Source: Ascaphus truei (taxonomy: Eukaryota; Chordata; Amphibia; Anura; Ascaphidae). From it: 64,000 nt of DNA. Shown piece after piece: positions 13,020-21,700 of this stretch; positions within the stretch are counted from its first letter, which is position 1, and each line of letters opens with the position of its first letter. The stretch covers positions 11,784,099 through 11,848,098 of the forward strand of contig CM071574.1 of assembly GCA_036426205.1 (NCBI GenBank), written 5' to 3'. The translations under genes and the position numbers were made by a program. Under the pieces are notes generated by a model. It ran no database searches, had not been told where the DNA came from, and worked only from the letters and a program-made list of their open reading frames with translations.

Positions 13020-13145
13020 ACATGACTGGACCTTTAAACTTTCCATGAAGAAAGTACACCTGACAAAGAGCCCTGTGTTATTCAATAGCTTGTAACTTAC
13101 CGACTACCTGCTGGTCCAATAAAAGGTATCACACAATCTACTCTT
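13020..13145 (+). repeat. interspersed repeat resembling 33940-34035
   Basis: Contains CCAATAAAAGGTATCAC preceded by a GAAGAAA...AATAGCTTGT arrangement, similar to the order seen around 33943-34020 (hairpin, CTTGT, AATAAAAAAGCTATCACC). Probably a decayed copy of a Penelope-related repeat. Confidence 0.4.
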
Positions 13146-13169
13146 TCTCCCTTCTCTGTTACTTTACTA

Positions 13170-13291
13170 CAGGGGGGAGGGGGGACAACGTCAGTCCTCA
13201 AGGGCCACAAACAGGTCAGGTTTTAAGTATATCCCAGCTTCAGCACAGATGGCTCAATCAGTGGCTCAGTCAATTAAGTTAGCCACCCCTG
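13170..13291. mobile_element. hAT-type miniature element, family 1, copy 2
   Basis: A 122-bp internally shortened copy that begins CAGGGGGGAGG and ends GCCACCCCTG. Flanking octamers CTTTACTA (13162-13169) and CTTTACTT (13292-13299) match at 7 of 8. The family block CAACAGGTCAGG appears here as CAAACAGGTCAGG, followed by CAGCACAGATGGCTCAAT. Confidence 0.9.
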
Positions 13292-13299
13292 CTTTACTT

Positions 13300-14712
13300 T
13301 ATGGAAGAAAGGCTGTTCCATTCTTTCCATACAAAAAAGCATTAAGAATTTTATATGCAGTACATTATGATTTAGGTTGTACGGCTTTTCACAATTATGG
13401 TGTTGGGTAAATTATCCAAGTCAACCTAGAAAAAAACCCTTCTCTAAACTCTTGGACAACAATATGGCCACCTGGCCAGTCTCAGCGGCCAAATGAAAGT
13501 TGTAACATATCATTACAGTAGACCATTGTACTTAATAAGATGCCCGGAAGCTCTCATTGTTGTTTCTTTTTCCATTGACCAGCAAATTCAACTTTAATAT
13601 CTCGAGATGGGGGATCAAGGAGCTGTGAGTACCATGATTTCCGTTTCAGGAGACACCCAGGATTAGTTAATGCTAAAAAAAAAGACAGTGATTCTGACAA
13701 AGATTACTGCTTTAAAAGATAAGACTTTTTATGGCCCTTTTACTCATTTGTAGTTGAAAATTATATATCTTATTCATAGAAAGATATCCTTTTCGCATTG
13801 CAACTTTTCAAAATGTGTTAGCTGCTCGAGCGAACCTTACCCTGTGGCAGTATTCTTGTCTGATGGTCAAAGCTACTCATTGCACTGCTGAGTTGAATGT
13901 TACATTAAATTCAATATTTGTGACAAAGCACTTCAAAGTTTTTACTTAAATTCCTTGTTTTTTAATGAAAATTGAATTGTAAATAAAAAATAGCATATTC
14001 TGGGTGTCAAAAAGTAAAACGTGATGGTATTCCATTCCCCCATTTATCATCCCATTTTTACAACTATGCGTGTATACTGTATAAAGATTACTTCTTTCTT
14101 AGCATTCTCTTCTTTTCCAACGTTATCATTTTCTACATCTTCCTAAACAGAACTTAACACTCAAGATACAGCATAAACTGGGTTACATTAAATGAATGCT
14201 AAATAACTTATATGTATTATCTTCCTAGGTTGGCATTGAACCAACATTACCAGTTGTGTCTCTATCTACTTAAAGAAATAATACCTTCTGACAAAAATAA
14301 CCATTATTTTAGTCTTGTGGTGTCAATCTGTTATTGTTTCTAGAGACGAAAACCATTGTAAATGATATACTTATACTCTTTTTACAGGAAAAAGTTTCCA
14401 CAGTGGGAATTTAAAATGGCCATTGACAATGATGAAATCGAATATGGGTAAAAACACAGCAAAACAGTTTTAGAAAAAAGAAACAGATAAAAACAGCTGA
14501 TAACATTTCAATCATTTGGGGGTTTAATATGTTACTGGCCCTGCATTTAAAAACGCAAGAAATTAATTACTGTGATAAGGTATAAATATTTATCTCTGAT
14601 TTATCTATATACCTGTATATGTACATTTGATTTCACTTTAAATAAATCCAATATTAGTCCTCTGGAGTGCTGCCTTTTTTCCTGCTTGGAAGGAGAATTG
14701 TATATTGTATGT
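13300..14712. other. anonymous AT-rich DNA
   Basis: No gene or classified repeat. A stretch at 14385-14450 (GGGAATTTAAAATGGCCA) weakly resembles 54290-54310 (GGGAGCTTAAAATGGCCA), perhaps an old shared repeat. Confidence 0.5.
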
Positions 14713-15185
14713 CTTTATTTATATAGCGCCATAAATGTACATAGCGCTTCACAGTAGTAATACATGTTGTAATCATATAAATAACAAATAATATATATAT
14801 AACAGGTCATGGGAATAAGTGCTTCAGACATAAAAGTAACATTAAGGAAGAGGAGTCCCTGCTCCGAGGAGCTTACAATCTAATTGGTAGGTAGGGGAAC
14901 ATATAGAGACAGTAGGAGGGAATTCTAGTAAGTGCGTCTGCAGGGGGCCAAGCTTTATGTATCATGTGTCCAGGATTATCCAGTGCTATTCATATGCTTC
15001 GTTTAGCAAATGTGTCTTAAGGTGGGTCTTAAAGGTGGATAGAGAGGGTGCTAGTCGGGTATTGAGGGGAAGGACATTCCAGAGGTGCGGAGCAGAAAGT
15101 GAGAAAGGTTTAAGGCGGGAGAGAGCTTTAGATACAAAGGGGGTAGGTAGAAAGAAGACATCCTTAAGAAGAATGCAAGAATACA
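14713..15185 (-). pseudogene. L2/CR1-type LINE, 3' end of the pol ORF and 3' UTR
   Basis: On the minus strand, 15225-14986 reads a typical C-terminus of an L2/CR1-group LINE polyprotein, including FSLSAPHLWNVLP and LSTFKTHLKTHLL. The 3' UTR runs toward 14713 and ends in a TATATAAATAAAG-like tail (seen on + as CTTTATTTATATAGCGCC), as is usual for L2-like elements. Only this 5'-truncated end is present; the endonuclease and catalytic reverse transcriptase are missing. It must have been copied by machinery encoded elsewhere. Confidence 0.8.
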
Positions 15186-15539
15186 TTGTTTTATGTACAT
15201 ACACTATCATAATCATGTTCATCACTTATTGATCCATTGCTGGATGAAGGCCTTCCCAATGATCTTCCAGGTACTGCGTTTGAGTAATAAACATCCCCTT
15301 TTTGCATATTGGAGTGCCTGTTCTTCCCTTCTACAGATTTGTATTCCACTATACATGCACAGTATGCACCCTGCATGGAAACATTACACATGAAGTGACT
15401 GCCCTTTTCGTGAACTATATATATACTGTATATATAGTCAAATGAAGCAGTTGGCACTCCTGTAGACACATGTAAAATGTAAGTGCATGTCCAATATAGA
15501 TAATATGTGAATATGCTACCGTTCTGAAGTCAGACAATC
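15186..15539. other. anonymous DNA
   Basis: No classified feature. A short palindrome, TATATATACTGTATATATA, lies at 15417-15436. Confidence 0.5.
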
Positions 15540-16090
15540 AAGAGGCAGCACTCAAGCGTAATGTGATAACAAAAGTGTATTCGGTGAACAAAGGATTACA
15601 TCTAGACCAACGTTTTGGTTCCCCCCAAAAATGGGACCTTCCTCAGGGAGATGCAAGAGAAGACTAACCACAACACCACATATATATACACAGCCAGGTA
15701 GTAGACAGTGAAATTCAACAACCAGCAATTCAACAATCAATAAAACCGCCAAAAGTGACGTCATATGTAAAGCAGCTTATGTAAGTCTTGTTGTTTACTT
15801 GCGTCATGGAGCTTTCCGGTCTGCGAGGAGCTTGGAGCAACGCGTCCATAGCAACCGCACAGCAAGCAGGAGTGGAGCGCCAGCTGGTAGTCAGAGTGAC
15901 TGTCTGGCGCATGCGCACTGGCGCTGCCCTTGAAAATATGAACAACGCTTGGATGATGAATGCACATTGATAACGCTTCAACTGGTTGCCAAGGGGATGG
16001 CCTGGCGCATGCACAGATGCGCAGAATCCGGCGGTATGCGCAGTGCGCTGTAACAGTGGCAAAATCATGAGTGGAGATAGAGGAGTGAAC
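15540..16090 (-). mobile_element. Penelope-type terminal repeat, minus strand
   Basis: Holds a hammerhead-like core at 15607-15646 on the minus strand and, beyond it (15760-16060), a GC-richer segment with TGACGTCA, CGCATGCGC and CAACGCGTCC, as in other Penelope terminal repeats of this window. No protein-coding part is attached. The open frames at 15730-16309 show no domain. Confidence 0.45.
15607..15646 (-). ncRNA. hammerhead-like core, degenerate
   Basis: On the minus strand CTGAGGAAGG, a hairpin GGTCCC/GGGAACC around a T-rich loop, then AAAACGTTGG. GAAA has become AAAA, and stem I does not pair. Confidence 0.4.
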
Positions 16091-16354
16091 AATAAAGGAA
16101 ATGTGTGGGGGATGTGTAGGGGAGTGGTGTACTATGAACAATAGTGCAGATGTACTGACAGTGTCAGGATGGGCATGGGGGTCACAGAAGCAACAACACA
16201 TCATGTCAAGCATAGTAGCATAAAAACAGCAGGTAAAAATAGGGATAATGTTCATACATGTATAGTTCCATGTGTCACAATAGCCCAAGTTGGGTCCAAG
16301 CCCATGCAAAGCCTAGAAGGAGACAATGACATAGCCATATAGTCCCATAAAATA

Positions 16355-16579
16355 AGACTTACTGGCTATGTATCGTAACCCAGGCTGTGCTGAAAAGCTG
16401 TGCAATGCAGCAAGCATAAGCTTATAGGGGTCCATGTCAAAATGGTTTTGAGACAAAAGGTGGCACTGGGTGCTCATTTTCATGTATTTCCCAGAATCTC
16501 TTGCTGCAGTGGAAGCACTATATGCTGGGCGTTAATGGTTGCAGACCTGTCTAAGAGCACACAGTAATATTTCCATTTG

Positions 16580-16583
<4 letters not shown>
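16355..16583 (+). repeat. hammerhead repeat (family A), copy A2, truncated
   Basis: Aligns with copy A3 from just after the hammerhead cleavage site (ACTTACTGGCTATG) through GGCTGTGCTGAAAAGCTGTG, TTTCCCAGAATCTC and GACCTGTCTAAGA to the end, where it runs straight into (TA)n. The ribozyme itself is absent. The octamer reads ATTTTCAT instead of ATTTGCAT. Confidence 0.8.

Positions 16584-16635
<52 letters not shown>
16583..16635. repeat. (TA)n microsatellite
   Basis: Uninterrupted TA repeat that abuts the end of hammerhead repeat copy A2. The frames full of YIYIYI are composition artefacts. Confidence 0.97.
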
Positions 16636-16638
<3 letters not shown>

Positions 16639-16760
16639 GGGGATGGATGCTTTGGATGAACAGTTTCCTCAGTGGCTCATTAGTGGGAACACGGTTAGCC
16701 CTATGCGTTTTACCAGAATCAAGCTTCCCAGGGGGTTGAAACCAAAGCATCATCCCCTGA
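16636..16760. repeat. inverted repeat
   Basis: CAGGGGATGGATGCTTTGG at the left and CCAAAGCATCATCCCCTG at the right can fold back on each other. Possibly a miniature element, but no clear target duplication is seen. Confidence 0.65.
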
Positions 16761-17729
16761 GCTAGACGAGTGACTGATACTGTGGGGAATCAATTACATT
16801 TGTACTGCTGGAGCTTGTGAACTCAATACACTTTTGATCCGTGCACAGTTTGTGAGTGCACTGATTTTATTTATTCTTTTATATACAGTATGGTGTGTTA
16901 CAGAATTACGCTATGTTGGCGCTCTCTCTCTCTCTCTCACGTTTAAATATCTCAAAGAAATATCCTGATCCCTGAATATATCTTCATGTCAACACCATTA
17001 TTACCTATTCTGATTCAAAATGCTTGCAAATAGCCACACATTTGGGAGTGCACCTGAAATGAGTTTATTGTTTTCTCCAATATTATAATAAGATGTGATG
17101 CACTATTTTTATGTTATTTTCCTTTTCTTTTTTGTTCATATACTCACTGAGAGCTGTGCTCCTGTCCTGTCTAAATTCTTTGCTATCCATGGAAAACATG
17201 TTTTATTTGTCGTCATGTCTTAGGTAAAAAATACTTTAAATGAACACTGCGTTGTTAACATGTAAATTTAGTTATTGACACTATAATTGATTTTGTTGCT
17301 GATTGACCAATACTGTATTTCACAGCTGTATCTTTCATACCACATATTTCCCCATGGAACTGTACTAAAGAAGACACTTCACTTGAGTTGGTTCTGCATA
17401 ATAAAACACCTTAATTCTATTGGGTAATTTATTGATGAAAGTACAATTAAGAAAACACAGCTCATCTGTTTTCTTTCTTACTGTAACAGCAAGCGCATTG
17501 ATATATGAAATCTCCCATCATTGCACTATTAATAATTTAGCTGTGACATTTTATTTCAATTTATCAGCATCTTATGAGACCATTAAACTCTAGTTATAAA
17601 CTTAATAAAGGACACTGTGCTATATTTTGATGGGTAGAAAAAAAAGAAGTTGATGTGAATTGTATATGTCCCTTTGAAACTAAATATCTTTTAAAAGGCT
17701 GTTAACGAAATGCATTCAAAGATTTAGAG
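16761..17729. other. anonymous AT-rich DNA
   Basis: A (CT)n tract lies at 16921-16939. Nothing else recognised. Confidence 0.5.
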
Positions 17730-18070
17730 CAGGGGTGCGCAAACTGGGGGTCGCGCCCCCCAGGGGTGACGGAGATTTGCTGGAGGGGGCGTGGGCCATT
17801 GCAGAGGCCCCGCGCTCTTCCCCCACGGCATTTAAATTAAATGCCGGGGGATCGCGTGAGGCCCCTGCAACACATTACTTACCCAGACAGGCGCTCTGTG
17901 ACTCGTCGGCATGGCAACGCGGCTTCGGGGTCATGTGATGTGACATCACACACGTCAAATGACGCCGTGGGTGACGTGACATCACATGACCCCGCAGCGT
18001 CATTGGACGCAGCTCTAAGGTAGGGAGGGCAGATGTGGGAGATGCAGCAGGGAAGTTTTGCGCTCCCCTG
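17730..18070. mobile_element. hAT-type miniature element, family 3
   Basis: A 341-bp GC-rich element. It starts CAGGGGTGCGCAAACTGG, ends GCGCTCCCCTG, and is flanked by a perfect 8-bp duplication ATTTAGAG (17722-17729 and 18071-18078). The terminal sequence resembles Charlie-like hAT ends known from vertebrates. The perfect duplication and high GC in an AT-rich setting suggest a fairly young insertion. The interior has several GTGACGTGACATCAC-like inverted motifs. It encodes no protein. Confidence 0.9.
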
Positions 18071-18347
18071 ATTTAGAGTATAAATGTAATGTGTACATAC
18101 AGTTAGGTCTGGAAATAATTGGACACTGACACAATTTTCGTAATTTTGGCTCTGTACGCCACCACAATGGATTTGAAATGAAACAACCGGACTTTCAGCT
18201 TTAATTCAAGGGGTCGAACAAAAATATTGTATGAAACATTTAGGAATTGCAACCATTTTCATACAAAGTCCCCTTATTTCAGGGGCTCAAATGTAATTGG
18301 ACAAATTAACACTATCATAAATAAAATTTTCATTTTTAATAATATGT

Positions 18348-19612
18348 CGAGAATTCTTTGCAGGCAATGACTGCTTGAAGTTTGGAACGCATGGACATCA
18401 CCAACCGCTGGGTTTCCTCCTTTGTGATGCTTTGCCAGGCATTTACTGCAGCTGTCTGCAGTTGTTGTTTGTTGGTGAGTCTTTCTGCCTTAAGTTATGT
18501 CTTCAGCAAGTGAAATGAATGCTCGATCAGGTTGAGATCGAGTGATTGACTCAACCATTGCAGAATATTCCACTTCTTTGCCTTAAAAAACTCCTGGGTT
18601 GCTTTCGCAGTATGTTTTGGGTCATTGTCCACCTGTAAAGTGAAGCGCCGTCCAATCAACTTCCCTGAATTTGGGTGAATCCGAGCAGACAATATATCCC
18701 TATACATTTCAGAATTCATCCGGCTGCTTCTGTCTTCTGTACATCACTGCAAGACCCATAATGGTCAAATCGCCTTATTTATATCCATAGTATGTGAGTG
18801 GCCTGAGCTTCTTTGCTCTATTTTATATTTATTAAATTGTGTTGCACTATATTCTCTTTTTTCTTTCTTTGTATATCATCCTGAGAGTTCCTGCTTCCAG
18901 ATTCCCAGTGTGATCACCTTCAATACAACCAGTGGAAGTTTTGCACTTTGAGTGCTTCTGTTATCATGCTTCTCTCTTCTGTCACATCATCAATAAACAC
19001 TAGTGACCCAGTGCCATTGTAAGCCATGCATGCCCATGCCATCACACTGCCTCCAACGTGTTTAACAGATGGTGTGGTATGCTTCGGATCATGAGCCGTT
19101 CCAAGCCTTCTCCATACTTTTTTCTTCCCATCATTCTGGTACAGGTTGATCTTAGTTTCATCTGTCCAAAGAATGCTGTTCCAGAACTGGGCTGGCTTTT
19201 TTAGATATTGTTTGGCAAAGTCTAATCTGGTCTTTCTATTCTTGAGGCTTATGAATGGTTTGCACCTTGTGTTGAACCCTATGTATTTGCTCTCGTGAAG
19301 TCTTCTCTTTATTGTAGACTTGGATAAGGATATGCCTACCTCCTGGAGAGTGTTCTTCACTTGGCTGGATGTTTTGAAGGGATTTTTCTTTACCGTGGAA
19401 AGTATCCTACGATCATCCACCACTGTTGTCTTCCGTGGACCTCCAGGCCTTTTGTGTTGCAGAGCTTACCAGTGAGTTCTTTTTTTCTCAGAATGTACCA
19501 AACTGTTGATTTGGCCACTCCTAATGTTCCTGCTATCTCTCTGATGGATTTTCTTTTTTTGCAGCCTAAGGATGCCCTGTTTCACTTGCATTGAGAGCTC
19601 CTTTGACCACAT
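18348..19612 (-). pseudogene. Tc1-like transposase, inactivated
   Basis: Tc1-family transposases cut at both element ends and rejoin at TA dinucleotides in the nucleus. Read on the minus strand from the ATG at 19612-19610, the order is typical: a helix-turn-helix DNA-binding region, the linker GGPRKTT with VDDRRI, a second helix-turn-helix (STIKRRLHE), then the DDE catalytic domain. Catalytic residues are visible as WTDET (first Asp), DNDPKHT (second Asp) and LIEH (Glu, where LIEH replaces the usual PIEH). The frame is broken before residue 60, interrupted by an insertion at about 18741-18968, and stopped after LLKT near 18494. The product cannot be functional. Full-length relatives have about 340 residues. 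Confidence 0.95.
18741..18968. mobile_element. retroposed insertion in the Tc1 transposase
   Basis: A 227-bp segment that interrupts the transposase reading frame between TEERS and MNSEMY. It is flanked by CTTCTGTCTTCTGT (18727-18740) and CTTCTCTCTTCTGT (18969-18982), 13 of 14 identical. Target duplications of this length are typical of LINE-driven retroposition. The inserted sequence is unclassified and rich in TTTTCTTTCTTT-type runs. Confidence 0.7.
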
Positions 19613-19897
19613 TTTGTGGGTTCACTGCAACACCTTCCAAATGCTAATGCCACACCTGGAATCAACTCCAGACCTTTTACCTGCTGAATTGATGATGAAA
19701 TAAAGAAGGAATATCCCACACCTGTCCATGAAACAGCTTTTGAGTTAACTGTCCAATTACTTTTTGTCCCTTGCAAAAGAAGGGGCTACATATTATCGAG
19801 ATGTAATTCCTAAACCCTTCTTCCAATTTGGATGTGAATACTCTCAAATTAAAGCTGATAAACTGCACTTTAAGCCCATATTCATTATTTAACTGTA

Positions 19898-20219
19898 CAG
19901 ACATACCCCGCATTAACGTACGCAATGGGTCCGGAGCATATATGTAAAGCGAAAATGTACTTAAAGTGAAGCACTACCATTTTTCCACTTATCGATGCAT
20001 GTACTGTACTGCAAATGTCATACACGTGCATAACTGATGTAAATAACTCATTTGTAACAGGCTCTATAGTCTCCCCGCTTGCGCACAGCTTCGGTACAGG
20101 TAGGGAGCCGGTATTGCTGTTCAGGATATGCTTGTGCAAGCTGCCGTTTGCCTATTGGGCGATATGTCCTAACTTGCGAGTGTACTTAAAGTGAGTGTCC
20201 TTAAACCGGGGTATGCCTG
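19898..20219. mobile_element. Tigger-like miniature element, copy 1
   Basis: A 322-bp element that begins CAGACATACCCCGCATTAA and ends CCGGGGTATGCCTG, flanked by TA on both sides (19896-19897 and 20220-20221). The end resembles the vertebrate Tigger/pogo end CAGGCATACC. It is nested inside the 3' flank of the Tc1-like element. The same family occurs at 51849-52387. It has no coding capacity. Confidence 0.9.
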
Positions 20220-20307
20220 TAACTAGAATTTATTTTGGTACACAGCCGAAATAACAAAACTTGTATCAGTGTCCAATTATTTCCGGAACTAACTGTGTGT
20301 GTGTATA

Positions 20308-20308
<1 letters not shown>

Positions 20309-20348
<40 letters not shown>
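20309..20348. repeat. (TA)n microsatellite
   Basis: TA repeat directly left of hammerhead repeat copy A3. Confidence 0.95.
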
Positions 20349-20351
<3 letters not shown>

Positions 20352-20371
20352 GCAAAGCCAGTATAACTAGC

Positions 20372-20415
20372 CTCACACTGATGAGACCCAAAAGGTCGAA
20401 ACAGCTGTCTGTGGG
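20372..20415 (+). ncRNA. hammerhead ribozyme, complete core (copy A3)
   Basis: Self-cleaving RNA motif, read directly. Stem I is CTCACA (20372-20377) with TGTGGG (20410-20415), six pairs with one G-U. The core CTGATGA is at 20378-20384. Stem II is GACC (20385-20388) with GGTC (20394-20397), closed by the loop CAAAA. GAAA is at 20398-20401. Stem III is minimal, ACA/TGT around GC (20401-20408). The cleavage triplet GUC ends at 20409, so the predicted cut is between 20409 and 20410. All residues known to be essential match the consensus. A stem III this short is known from newt satellite and retrozyme hammerheads, which tend to work as dimers. Confidence 0.9.
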
Positions 20416-20537
20416 TAGGTTTACTAGCTATGCATCTTAACCAAGGCTGTGCTGAAAAGCTGTGCAATGCTGCAAGCATAAGCTTTTAGGGGTCCATATC
20501 AAAATGGATTTGAAGCAAAAGGTGGCACTGTGTACTC

Positions 20538-20568
20538 ATTTGCATGTCTTTTCCCAGAATCCCTTGCT
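20538..20568 (+). promoter_or_regulatory. octamer plus Staf/ZNF143-like site (DSE-like), copy A3
   Basis: The octamer ATTTGCAT (20538-20545) is followed by TTCCCAGAATCCCTTGCT (20551-20568), which fits the Staf/ZNF143 consensus YWCCCRNMATSCMYYRCR at 17 of 18 positions. Octamer plus Staf site is the make-up of distal sequence elements of vertebrate snRNA and related genes. It is one of the best conserved blocks among the copies. Confidence 0.6.
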
Positions 20569-20668
20569 GCTGTGGAAGCACTGTATGCTGAGTGATAATA
20601 GTGAAAGGCAGGGTTGCAGAGCTGTCTGACATGCATGCAAATGATCACAGTAATATTTCCATTTGATA

Positions 20669-20682
20669 TATATATATATATA
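20669..20682. repeat. (TA)n microsatellite
   Basis: Short TA repeat directly right of copy A3. Confidence 0.9.
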
Positions 20683-20740
20683 CACTGGCGACACACTTTA
20701 TTCGAGCTCGGCTAGTCCCACGAATTCGGGTATACCCGGG
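20683..20740. other. unclassified element fragment
   Basis: Contains CGAGCTCG and TATACCCGGGTGT, a GC-richer fragment between the (TA)n tract and the Penelope region. It may be the end of another transposon. Confidence 0.35.
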
Positions 20741-21246
20741 TGTATTGAGGTTTGTGACTGTTTTCTGCCCGAGTGCATTGAAGGAAGGAGTAGGTAGGGT
20801 ATACAAGTGGGTACAGCAGAGATATTAAGACTATTGGACAGATGTTAGTTGATTAAGAATGGTATTATTTCAAAGTCTGCATTCAGACCGTGTGGTATTA
20901 AGGTGTTTAATTTGTGAATCCAAAACATTTCACGTTTACTTAAGTCAATATCTCTGCTGCGACCTCTCCAATGCTGTAACACATTTACTATACCCGCCCT
21001 GACCAAGGCAAAAAGCCTAGATAGGAAGGAGCTGATTAGGCCTAAGAATACACCTGCTATTGAACACTTGCATTTTTATTTACATTATTCACTTTTGTTC
21101 TCTCTTTTTTCTTTCTTCTCCCCCGCTTCCCTCTCTGCCTGTTTCTCCTTTCGGGAGTGTGAACCCCTCTCCTAGGTCTGAGAGGGGAGTGTAGGGGTTT
21201 TTTGATTCCCATAGTGTTAGTGTTTCTTCTATCTCTAAAGAGTTAC

Positions 21247-21700
21247 TAGGCCCACTAGGGGTATTCACTTGCTCCTGAGGAAGCTGTGGTGTAACACAGC
21301 GAAACGCGTTGAGCCTATTCCTGCAGCCTGCACAGCTGCCCAGAAGGAGAAGGTGCCTAGTCTGCGGTTCCCCTGCTGTCTGCTAACCTCTGTGTTCCGG
21401 ATCGGAAGCCGTCACCCTTGCGCCGGAAGTGACGTCAGACGCCAGTCATCGCGATCCGACGAGGAGGACTGGGAGTTGCAGCAGCTAGAGACTATTCACA
21501 CAGACGCCGGTTTCACCTCTAAAGTAAACGCTACGTGTACAGTGTTTATGTACTTATTGTAAGTACAAACTTTTATCCTGCTTTTAATACAAACTGTTCT
21601 TGTCCGATCTGTACTATGGTCTTTTCTGTATTTTTTTCCTGTGGCATGTGTACCTGAGTGAGATCTCCTTCACTTCAAACTCGCGAGGATCCTGTCTTTA
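21247..21700 (+). mobile_element. Penelope terminal repeat (pLTR), left copy
   Basis: Matches 28834-29290 in the same orientation, with only scattered differences and small indels. It begins with CACTAGGGGTATTCACTTGC, carries the hammerhead-like core, then GCCTAGTCTGCGG, TTCCGGATCGGAAGCCGTC, GTGACGTCAGA, AAAGTAAACGCTACG and CTCACTTCAAACTCGCGAGG-like sequence. Long terminal direct repeats of this kind are typical of Penelope-like elements. A short readable stretch after it (EWVDKRASVNPIDLEKRMP, 21740-21800) may be the start of the element's protein. Confidence 0.8.
21271..21314 (+). ncRNA. hammerhead-like core in Penelope terminal repeat
   Basis: GCTC (21271-21274) can pair with GAGC (21311-21314) as stem I. 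CTGAGGA follows, then one extra A, stem II GCTGTG/CACAGC with loop GTGTAA, GAAA, a minimal stem III (AC-GC-GT) and a GUU triplet. Position 7 is free in the hammerhead consensus, so CTGAGGA is allowed. The extra A before stem II departs from the consensus and makes activity uncertain. Hammerheads are known in Penelope-like terminal repeats of animals. Confidence 0.65.

Larger units (their letters stand above)
18100..20295 (-). mobile_element. Tc1-like DNA transposon, with two nested insertions
   Basis: Ends are inverted: CAGTTAGGTCTGG, then AAATAATTGGACACTGA at the left, and TCAGTGTCCAATTATTTCC, then GGAACTAACTG at the right. A TA precedes the left end (18098-18099), the usual Tc1/mariner target. 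The transposase lies on the minus strand. Two insertions interrupt it: a 227-bp retroposed piece (about 18741-18968) and a Tigger-like miniature element (19898-20219). Subtracting these leaves about 1.65 kb, a normal Tc1 length. Confidence 0.92.
20349..20668 (+). repeat. hammerhead repeat (family A), copy A3
   Basis: A 320-bp copy lying between two (TA)n tracts. In order it carries a complete hammerhead ribozyme (20372-20415), GGCTGTGCTGAAAAGCTGTG, the octamer ATTTGCAT, the Staf-like site TTCCCAGAATCCCTTGCT, ATGCTGAGTGATAAT, GGGTTGCAGAGCTGTCTGAC and an AATATTTCC end. The part that would hold the PSE-like block is missing, so the copy is shorter than the full unit of about 400 bp. No protein is encoded. 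Read as a retrozyme or satellite-2-like repeat, this is the best plus-strand example in the window. Confidence 0.9.

Noticed and set aside
14381..14450. Acceptor-like TTTTTACAG followed by a short open stretch as a host exon
   Set aside because: The open stretch is only about 16 codons, shows no known protein, and resembles 54200-54310, which points to an old repeat.
15761..16309. 182-codon minus-strand open frame
   Set aside because: No recognisable domain, overlaps other open frames on both strands, and lies in a Penelope-type terminal repeat.
16532..16765. Open frames with long YIYIYI runs
   Set aside because: Translation of a (TA)n microsatellite. The same applies at 20201-20479 and 56752-57063.
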